A DNA stretch of 64,000 nt. Source: Clostridia bacterium (GTDB lineage: Bacteria; Bacillota; Clostridia; Lachnospirales; Lachnospiraceae). The stretch spans positions 1-64,000 of the forward strand of contig CAJTFD010000009.1 in assembly GCA_910575625.1 (NCBI GenBank), written 5' to 3'. Under the pieces are notes generated by a model, which was given only the letters and a program-made list of their open reading frames with translations, searched no databases and was not told the origin of the DNA. Shown here piece by piece: positions 57,500 to 64,000 of the stretch. A program made the position numbers and the translations under genes. Within the stretch, counting starts at the first letter, position 1. Every line of letters begins with the position of its first letter.

Positions 57500-59107
57500 C
57501 TACTGCAATAGATGGTCCACCGCCGCCCGCTCGATCGCAAGCCCTTCCGTGTATCTCTCCATGAATTTCTCGTATCCGGCCACGTCTGCCGGATCTGGCT
57601 CCTCCTCTGTGCCTGCGTCCCCGGTGAACACGTTTTTATCCAGGTACTCTTCCAGGTTTTCCCCTTCTGCGCGGTTTTTCATATAGGAAGCCAGAAGTGC
57701 GATCCCCCAGGCGCCGCCCTCGCCTGCCGTCTCCATGACGGACACCGGCGCCTGCACGGCTGCGGCTAAGATCTTCTGGGCCACACCCTTGGTCTTGAAG
57801 ATGCCGCCATGGCCTGTGATCCGATCGATCTTTACATTTTCATTGTTCAGGATCTTCATACCTGTGTTCAGCGCGCCGAAGGTGGTAAAAAGATGCGCCC
57901 GCATGAAATTCGCCAGGTTGAACTTGCTCTCTGGCGAACGGACGAAGAGCGGCCGTCCTTCCTCGAAGTTCGTGATATGCTCCCCGGAGAAATAACAGTA
58001 AGGCAGCAGTCCCCCGCAGTCTGCATCCCCCTCCATGGCTTTCCGATAGAGCGTCCCGAATAATCTATCCATATCCACCTTCATGTCGAAAGTCTCTGCA
58101 AATTCTCTGAACAGTCCCACCCAGGCATTCAAGTCGGATGTACAGTTCTGACAGTGGACCATGGCCACCGGATCTCCGGAGGGAGTGGTCACCAGATCGA
58201 TCTCCGGGTAATGTTTGGAGAGATCGTTTTCCAGCACGATCATGGCAAATACGGAGGTCCCCGCCGACACGTTGCCGGTACGCACCGCCACGCTGTTGGT
58301 GGCTGCCATGCCCGTTCCAGCGTCTCCCTCCGGCGGGCACAGCGGGATCCCGGCCTGGAGCTTTCCGCTCACGTCCAAACGTTTCGCTCCTTCTTCGGTC
58401 AGTCTGCCCGCGTCGTCGCCGGCCACCAGGACCTCAGGGAAGATATCCAGCATCTTCCAGGGATAGCCGTGCTCCGCCACCAGCTCGTCAAACTGCTGGA
58501 CCATCACCGCATGATAAGTCTTGGTGTTGGAGTCGATGGGGAACATGCCGGACGCCTGCCCCACGCCCAGGACTTTCTTCCCGGTGAGCTGCCAGTGTAC
58601 ATAGCCGTCCAGCGTGGTCATGAAGTCGATGTCTTTTACGTGCTCCTCCCCGTTTAGGATTGCCTGGTAGAGATGCGCGATGCTCCACCTCTGGGGGATG
58701 TGGGGGCCGAAGAGGGCCGAGAGTTTTTCACAGGCAGGCTCTGTGATGTTGTTGCGCCAGGTCCGAAATGGGACCAGAAGATCGCCTTTTTTGTCAAAGG
58801 GCATATAGCCGTGCATCATCGCGCTGAAGCCGATGGATCCGATCGTCTCCAGGGTGACCCCATATCTTTCCTGTACATCCTGTGCCATCTTCTGGTAACT
58901 GTCCTGCAGGCCTTTCCAGACATCCTCCAACGCATACGTCCAGATGCCATTTTCCAGACGGTTCTCCCAGTCATGGGCCCCGGAAGCGATGGGTATGTTG
59001 TCCTCCCCCACCAGCACTGCTTTGATCCGAGTGGAACCAAATTCAATCCCCAATGCGGTGCTGCCATCCACGATCTGTTTTTTCACATCTTTGTTTTCCA
59101 TACTCAT
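57500..59107 (-). CDS. araB: FGGY-family carbohydrate kinase, likely L-ribulokinase
   Basis: 535 residues from ATG 59107 (GGGAGGG upstream). N-terminal FGGY domain starts [17 protein letters not shown]; phosphate-binding and sugar-binding segments [15 protein letters not shown] and [30 protein letters not shown]-terminal [31 protein letters not shown]. Next to araD, so phosphorylation of L-ribulose is the likely reaction. A related xylulokinase-type substrate cannot be excluded by sequence. Confidence 0.85.
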   Translation of the reverse strand: MSMENKDVKKQIVDGSTALGIEFGSTRIKAVLVGEDNIPIASGAHDWENRLENGIWTYALEDVWKGLQDSYQKMAQDVQERYGVTLETIGSIGFSAMMHGYMPFDKKGDLLVPFRTWRNNITEPACEKLSALFGPHIPQRWSIAHLYQAILNGEEHVKDIDFMTTLDGYVHWQLTGKKVLGVGQASGMFPIDSNTKTYHAVMVQQFDELVAEHGYPWKMLDIFPEVLVAGDDAGRLTEEGAKRLDVSGKLQAGIPLCPPEGDAGTGMAATNSVAVRTGNVSAGTSVFAMIVLENDLSKHYPEIDLVTTPSGDPVAMVHCQNCTSDLNAWVGLFREFAETFDMKVDMDRLFGTLYRKAMEGDADCGGLLPYCYFSGEHITNFEEGRPLFVRSPESKFNLANFMRAHLFTTFGALNTGMKILNNENVKIDRITGHGGIFKTKGVAQKILAAAVQAPVSVMETAGEGGAWGIALLASYMKNRAEGENLEEYLDKNVFTGDAGTEEEPDPADVAGYEKFMERYTEGLAIERAAVDHLLQ

Positions 59108-59183
59108 ATGAAGGTCCCTCCCTAAAATCGTTTACCTACACTTTGTTCTTATGATCTTTCTATCTTGGGATCTTGCCGCTCCG

Positions 59184-61865
59184 TTACGATATATCCGAAA
59201 AGGTGATGTCTATCCCATTCTTTCTCATAAATAACAGACCGAAGGAGCCTGGGCCACAGTTGCTGGCGATCGCGGAAGACGCTTTTTGCAGATAGATCCT
59301 CTCAAAAAAGCCGTACTGATGCACCAGATCCCGGATATATTGGACTTTCTCCACCTCCATCCCGGCATATGTGATAAATAGGATGCGCCGGTCGATATTT
59401 CTCATGTTTAAGAGTTCCTTTCGGACGTAACGTCTGGCCACACGCGCAAAGTCACCCATTTCCATGCCGCCGACGACCATCCGGCTTTTCCGCAGTATGA
59501 TGATCGGATGCAGGAGCAGCGCGTCGCAGAGGACCCGCACCCGTTTGTGTATCTGCCCTGCCTGGCACATCATATGCGTGTTGTCGATAATGAAAGATGA
59601 TGAGATATAAGACCGCAGCTTTTTCACGTTCTCTATGACCTTTGCTTTTGGCACATGCTGTTCCGCCATGTGCGCGGCATACAGGACCACCAAGCCCATC
59701 CCGCTGGAGAGGTGGCCCGAATCCAGCACGGTCACATTTTCAAAAGACTTGGCCGCTTCCACTGCGTTGTTATATCCCCGGCTGACATGTTTCGCCATCG
59801 TGATGTGGATCACGTTCTGGGCTTCTGTGAGCTTTTCGGCAAAAAATCCTTCATAATCCACCACATCCGGCGGCTGGGACGCACCTTCTTTCCCCGCTGC
59901 CATGTACGGCAGCAGCTCATCCGCTTTCAGCTCATCTTCGTCCAGGAACCTCCCCTGATCTGTGCAGACATAGTAGGGGCAGACCGAAATGTTAAATTCT
60001 TTTCTCAACGATTCCGGAAGGTCGCATACGCTGTCTGTCGTGACTATGAGGGACCGCTTCTGGGTCTGCTCGAAGATCAGGATATCTTTTCCGATCTCTG
60101 TCAGATTGGTGTCCTCACTCAGTTTGATCAGTTCTTTTGGCAGGACGCTCAAGACAGCCGCTTCCAGCAGGGCGCCGTTGACTGGTTTTGCCAAGTAGCC
60201 GCTGAAACCTTCTTTTCGATAGATGAGCTGATCCTCGCTCCCCGCGTTGGCAGTCAGTGCGATCACCGGCACGTCCTGGCACAGTCCAGCCGGCTGTGTG
60301 CGCAGGGCGCGAAAACATTGGATCCCATCCATTTCCGGCATCAGATGATCCATCAAGATCGCGTCGTAACGCTGTTTCTGCGTCAGTTTCAGACATTCCG
60401 CACCGCTGGAGACCAGGTCGGTCTGCACTTTTGTATCCGCCAGGAGTTTCCGGACCACCATCAGGTTCATGTCGTTGTCATCCACGACGAGTATGTGCGC
60501 CTCCGGCGCCTCGAAGGTCTGCCGGTACTGCTCCCTGTCCGATCTGCGCGCCCGGGAGGACAATGTGAACATACCCAGCTCTTTATCGTCTATGATCCCC
60601 TGCTCCAGGGTGACGAGGAACGTGGATCCTTTCGTATAGACGCTGTTGACGCTGATCTCCCCGTCCATCATCTCCACCAGCTGCTGGACGATGCTCAGCC
60701 CAAGCCCGGTCCCCTCGATATGGCGGTTCTTCTCTTCATTGACTCGCTTGAACGCATTGAAGACATAGGGGATGTTCTCTTTTTTGACCCCTTGTCCGGT
60801 GTCTTCTACGGAGTACCAGATGCGCACTTTATCCGATGTCTGGCGTTCGCACCGGACGGACAGGCTGACCGATCCCTCGCTGGTGTATTTCACGGCGTTG
60901 TTTAGAAGGTTGATGAGGATCTGCTTGATGCGCACTTCATCGCCGCAGAGCATGCAGGGGATCGAGGGGTCTACGTGGAGCTTGAACTCCAGCCCTTTTT
61001 CCCTGGCTTTTATCCAGATCATATTGATGACTTCTGAGAGGAGCGCGCTCGTCTCGTATGTGACATCTACAATCTCCATCTTCCCAGACTTGATCTTGGA
61101 GAGATCGAGTATGTCATTGATGAGGGTGAGGAGCATCTTGCTGGCGCCCTGTATATTTTTTGCATTCTCGGCCACGTCGTCTGGTATATCGCCCCGCAGG
61201 ATGATCTCATTTAACCCGATGATCGTATTGATGGGCGTGCGGATCTCATGACTCATACTGGAAAAAAAGTGATTCTCCGCCTCGTTCAATTCCTCGATCT
61301 CTTTTTTCTGCTGCTTGGTGATCTTGTTCTCTTTTTCATAAAGCCTGTTCAGGAACATGAGCAGCACGCTGGCCAGCACGCCGACCAGGACCACGGAAGC
61401 GGCGGAGTCAAAGAACGAACGGCCCTGTGTGTTGTTGGCGACACTCGCCGGAAAATAGTACGCCGTCCAGTAGCAGAACATGGTCTCTGCCGTACAGAAC
61501 AGGAAAAAACCAATCTTGCGTCTTCCCTCCAATGTGATGCTGACATAGATAAAACAGAGCACGAACCATTCGGGCATCCCGCTGTAAAACCCACCCGCCG
61601 AGAAAAAACTCAGCGGGAAGAGTATGAGGAGCAAGATCGTGATGATCGTAGCTCCCGTATTGATACATTCTTTCTGGATCGAAATCTTTACAGTCATCAC
61701 CATACAGATGAGACTCACCGCCAGGACCAGCAGATTGAAGATGCTCCTGCCCATAGGCAGGATGATCACCAGCGCAACGATGCAGACCCCTGTAGCCAGT
61801 CGGAACATGCGCTCCCGCAGGCTGACCTTATGATCATAGATTATCTCGAACCATTTCTTCAACAC
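59184..61865 (-). CDS. hybrid histidine kinase fused to DegV domain
   Basis: 893 residues from ATG 61865. Six membrane segments (about 20-170), HisKA with His206 (FSSMSHEIRTPIN), HATPase about 300-425 (N box LINLLNNAVKY, G1 VEDTGQGV, G2 GTGLGLSIV), receiver about 457-578 with phospho-Asp506 (ILMDHLMPEMDG), then from about 604 to the end a complete DegV-type domain (SLIVTTDSVCDLPESL ... IHITMAKHVSRGYNNAVEAA ... TVLDSGHLSSGMGL ... YLQKASSAIASNCGPGSFGL). DegV proteins bind fatty acids. A kinase-receiver-DegV fusion is unusual; lipid-responsive signalling is inferred. It lies 24 bp downstream of a second hybrid kinase. Confidence 0.92.
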   Translation of the reverse strand: MLKKWFEIIYDHKVSLRERMFRLATGVCIVALVIILPMGRSIFNLLVLAVSLICMVMTVKISIQKECINTGATIITILLLILFPLSFFSAGGFYSGMPEWFVLCFIYVSITLEGRRKIGFFLFCTAETMFCYWTAYYFPASVANNTQGRSFFDSAASVVLVGVLASVLLMFLNRLYEKENKITKQQKKEIEELNEAENHFFSSMSHEIRTPINTIIGLNEIILRGDIPDDVAENAKNIQGASKMLLTLINDILDLSKIKSGKMEIVDVTYETSALLSEVINMIWIKAREKGLEFKLHVDPSIPCMLCGDEVRIKQILINLLNNAVKYTSEGSVSLSVRCERQTSDKVRIWYSVEDTGQGVKKENIPYVFNAFKRVNEEKNRHIEGTGLGLSIVQQLVEMMDGEISVNSVYTKGSTFLVTLEQGIIDDKELGMFTLSSRARRSDREQYRQTFEAPEAHILVVDDNDMNLMVVRKLLADTKVQTDLVSSGAECLKLTQKQRYDAILMDHLMPEMDGIQCFRALRTQPAGLCQDVPVIALTANAGSEDQLIYRKEGFSGYLAKPVNGALLEAAVLSVLPKELIKLSEDTNLTEIGKDILIFEQTQKRSLIVTTDSVCDLPESLRKEFNISVCPYYVCTDQGRFLDEDELKADELLPYMAAGKEGASQPPDVVDYEGFFAEKLTEAQNVIHITMAKHVSRGYNNAVEAAKSFENVTVLDSGHLSSGMGLVVLYAAHMAEQHVPKAKVIENVKKLRSYISSSFIIDNTHMMCQAGQIHKRVRVLCDALLLHPIIILRKSRMVVGGMEMGDFARVARRYVRKELLNMRNIDRRILFITYAGMEVEKVQYIRDLVHQYGFFERIYLQKASSAIASNCGPGSFGLLFMRKNGIDITFSDIS

Positions 61866-61889
61866 ACAGACTTTCCTCCTGTCTCTCTT

Positions 61890-64000
61890 TTATGATCCGC
61901 TGATCGTCTCGCAGATCTCGTCATACAGCTGCAGCAATATGGGATGGAACCGCCGGATATATTCGATGTTTTCTTTTTTTCCGGCCTGTTCCAGCAGTTT
62001 TGCCTGTTTCGCGAGACGTTCTGCACCGATCGTCATCGATGTACTCTTGAGCGCATGTACTTTGACCGTGTAGTCTGCCCAGTTGCCCGCCTCGTACAAG
62101 GAGATGAGTTCTCCTTTCTTTTCTGCCGCCTGTGAGTAGAACATCTGGAGCATTTCCATATAAAATTCTTCCTCCCCGCAGCAGTAATCCAGCCCCAACT
62201 GTACGTTGACACCGATATGGGACAGTGCGCGCAGAGGGGATGACTGTTTCGCCGATCCGCCGTCCTGCATGTCGGACTCTTCCTGGGTCCTTCTTTTCGC
62301 TGCGCCCTCCTCTGGATCGTCTCTCTCTGGCAGCGGGCTTTTGGGCTGTTCCTCCTGTGCGGTGACGTCTCCTCTAAGTATATCTGTATCTGTCTGCGAT
62401 ACACCCGTTTTCGGCATATCCTTTTCCGGGCGATCGGTCTTTGGAGACTCCGTTTTCGGATGCCTCGTCTTTGGATCTTCTGATCCTGGGATCTCTATCT
62501 CTGGATCTTCTGATCGTAAAATTTCTGTCTCTGGGATCTTTGTTTCTAGATCTTCTGATCCTAAGATCTCTGTCTCTGGGATCTTTGTTTCTAGATCTTC
62601 TGATCCTAAGATCTCTGTCTCTGGGATCTTTGTTTCTAGATCTTCTGATCCTAAGATCTCTGTCTCCGGGATCTCTCTCTCCGGGATCTCTCTCTCTGAA
62701 ATCTTCTCTCTGATGCCAGACCTCCCCGAGGGTCCTGCTCCTGAAAGGACTGTCTGCGCACGGGTCTTCTCTGAAACGGATATTTTGCCCGCAGAGGCGT
62801 CTGAAAGCGGCCGCCTCTGCGGATGACCGGCCACCGTATCGGACGATCTCTCCGTCCCCTCCGACATGTCATACTGTACATTGTCCTTGGGCAGCACTTT
62901 TCGCAGTACACGCTCCAGGACTGTCCGCTCGATCGGCTTCGGTATGAATTCCGTAAATCCCTCATTCCGGAACATCTCCCTCGCCCCGCTGATCGTGTTC
63001 GCGGTCAGGGCGATCACCGGTTTTTCCTGATAAGCCCCGTCGTTGATCTTCTGGAGCTGTTTCAGCGTCTCCACGCCGTCAAAGCCCGGCATCATGTGAT
63101 CCAGAAAGACGATGTCATACGGGATGGCAGCGCAACGCTCCACAGCTTCTTTCCCGCTGAGACAGGTATCTACCTGCATCCCATAACTGCCCAGGACCCC
63201 TTTTGCCACCATCAGATTCATCTCCTCATCGTCGACGGCCAGGGCCCGGACTCCCGAGCAGGAGAACGGTCGGCGGCCTGCGGCCTGGGCTTCGCCAAAT
63301 TCGTTTGCACCTACCTCGCCATTCAGCAGATTTATGACAGACAGGGCTGAGAACGGCTTGCGGATGATCAGCAGGTCGCTCTTGCTGTCCTGTACAAATT
63401 CCTGGTCGACGATCGCCACAACCTGGATTCTGCCCGCCAGATCTTCATAATAAAATCTGTTCTCCTCGTATTCCGGCTGCGCGATGAACACATGGGTCAG
63501 TTCATGGCTGCGCTGCAGCTTGAGCAGCCCCTCAAAATTATGGGCCTGATATCCCTCAACGCCAACCCCTTCCACCATATGCAAGATCATCTCGTCGTAA
63601 TAGCGTCTGACCTCATCACTGTCAAATCTCTCCGGCCGGAAATAGCAGGCAATGCACAATCTCTCCGGTTCGGAGACGACCATGGCCGGTGAGTTGTCCG
63701 CCACCCCTTGTGGCACAGTGATATGGACTTGCAGACCTTTCTGCCCCTTGCTGTCAAAATGGATAAAACCGCCCATCGCATGGAGCAGTCCCCGTGCGAT
63801 CGGGATCCCAATCCCCAAGCCTCCTGCAAAACGGCTGCTCCCGGTATCCGCCTGGTAAAAATCATCACATATCTGCGCGAGCTGAGACTCTGTCATCCCG
63901 ATCCCTGTGTCACAGATATCGATGAGCAGGTTGATCCCGTAGCTCTCCCACCGATACCCGATGCGGACATTGATCCCGCCCTCTTCTGTAAATTTGATCG
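61890..64000 (-). CDS. hybrid histidine kinase with HPt domain, N-terminus outside window
   Basis: The frame is open to the right edge; the visible part begins in the HATPase domain (DTGIGM at about 63891-63908, GGLGIGIPIARGLLHAMGG). Next a degenerate receiver-like region without clear Asp, a full receiver with IVFLDHMMPGFDGVETL, a long charged linker with a 15-residue tandem repeat, and a C-terminal HPt domain with VHALKSTSMTIGA (phospho-His). It looks like a complete phosphorelay in one chain and is upstream of the DegV-fusion kinase, probably in the same operon. Confidence 0.9.
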   Translation of the reverse strand, partial: IKFTEEGGINVRIGYRWESYGINLLIDICDTGIGMTESQLAQICDDFYQADTGSSRFAGGLGIGIPIARGLLHAMGGFIHFDSKGQKGLQVHITVPQGVADNSPAMVVSEPERLCIACYFRPERFDSDEVRRYYDEMILHMVEGVGVEGYQAHNFEGLLKLQRSHELTHVFIAQPEYEENRFYYEDLAGRIQVVAIVDQEFVQDSKSDLLIIRKPFSALSVINLLNGEVGANEFGEAQAAGRRPFSCSGVRALAVDDEEMNLMVAKGVLGSYGMQVDTCLSGKEAVERCAAIPYDIVFLDHMMPGFDGVETLKQLQKINDGAYQEKPVIALTANTISGAREMFRNEGFTEFIPKPIERTVLERVLRKVLPKDNVQYDMSEGTERSSDTVAGHPQRRPLSDASAGKISVSEKTRAQTVLSGAGPSGRSGIREKISEREIPEREIPETEILGSEDLETKIPETEILGSEDLETKIPETEILGSEDLETKIPETEILRSEDPEIEIPGSEDPKTRHPKTESPKTDRPEKDMPKTGVSQTDTDILRGDVTAQEEQPKSPLPERDDPEEGAAKRRTQEESDMQDGGSAKQSSPLRALSHIGVNVQLGLDYCCGEEEFYMEMLQMFYSQAAEKKGELISLYEAGNWADYTVKVHALKSTSMTIGAERLAKQAKLLEQAGKKENIEYIRRFHPILLQLYDEICETISGS
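62534..62668 (-). repeat. three tandem 45-bp repeats in the kinase linker
   Basis: Unit codes IPETEILGSEDLETK. Units lie at about 62534-62578, 62579-62623 and 62624-62668 and are almost identical; degenerate units flank them on both sides (about 62503-62533 and 62669-62700). As the unit length is a multiple of three, copy number can change without breaking the frame. Confidence 0.85.

Noticed and set aside
59655-60905. 416-codon plus-strand frame antisense to the DegV-fusion kinase
   Set aside because: Long only because of codon bias of the real gene on the other strand; no ribosome site and no recognisable domain.

Overview
The window looks like Lachnospiraceae-type (Clostridia) gut DNA: about 54 kb of nested mobile DNA followed by about 10 kb of chromosome. 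The organism is an inference from gene families and gene order (Tn1549/CTn-type transfer genes, Maff2, TnpW/TnpV-type transposon proteins, guaA-ispF-araBD on the chromosome). No rRNA, tRNA or CRISPR array was seen.

Outer element, an ICE (1 to about 54,240, left end outside the window). The backbone reads: coupling protein virD4 interrupted by a group II intron (1-1618), small transfer gene, Maff2, TrbL-like membrane protein, PrgI, VirB4 ATPase, coiled-coil protein, NlpC/P60 hydrolase, DUF4315/DUF4366 genes (27.3-35.3 kb), topoisomerase III, a 1,655-residue antirestriction/metalloprotease protein, TTRAP, winged-helix protein, relaxase and MobC (minus strand), sigma-like/HTH pair, excisionase and tyrosine integrase, which lies next to the 3' end of guaA. 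AT-rich cargo sits in the backbone: an FRG-domain gene and a HEPN-motif gene on the two sides of topB, and a MarR/aldo-keto reductase/PAP2/tyrosine-phosphatase cluster.

Inner elements. The ICE Maff2 gene is cut into 2252-2383 and 27204-27287. Joining the pieces gives an intact 71-codon frame. Between them lie two integrative mobilizable elements in tandem. IME A (about 2384-12463) carries BlaI/M56 peptidase, sigma-like/HTH pair, MobC, relaxase, replisome-organizer-like and DnaC-like proteins, TnpW and a large serine recombinase. IME B (about 12464-27205) carries TnpV, XRE regulators, SymE-like and YdeI-like proteins, an iteron-like array, SdpI-like, AraC/GyrI-like, methyltransferase and HD cargo, a MobA/MobL relaxase, a CHC2 primase, a frameshifted VapE-like ATPase and its own large serine recombinase. 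The junctions suggest that both used the same Maff2 site.

Non-coding structure is rich: a duplicated 150-bp palindrome with covarying arms, an inverted duplication of an oriT-like segment 12 kb apart, an iteron/hairpin cluster, and several operator-like repeats.

Chromosome (54,255-64,000, all minus strand): guaA, a degraded BCCT-transporter remnant, ispF, araD, an FGGY kinase (araB-like), a hybrid histidine kinase fused to a C-terminal DegV domain, and a second hybrid kinase with HPt that runs off the window. The DegV fusion is the most unusual protein architecture seen here.
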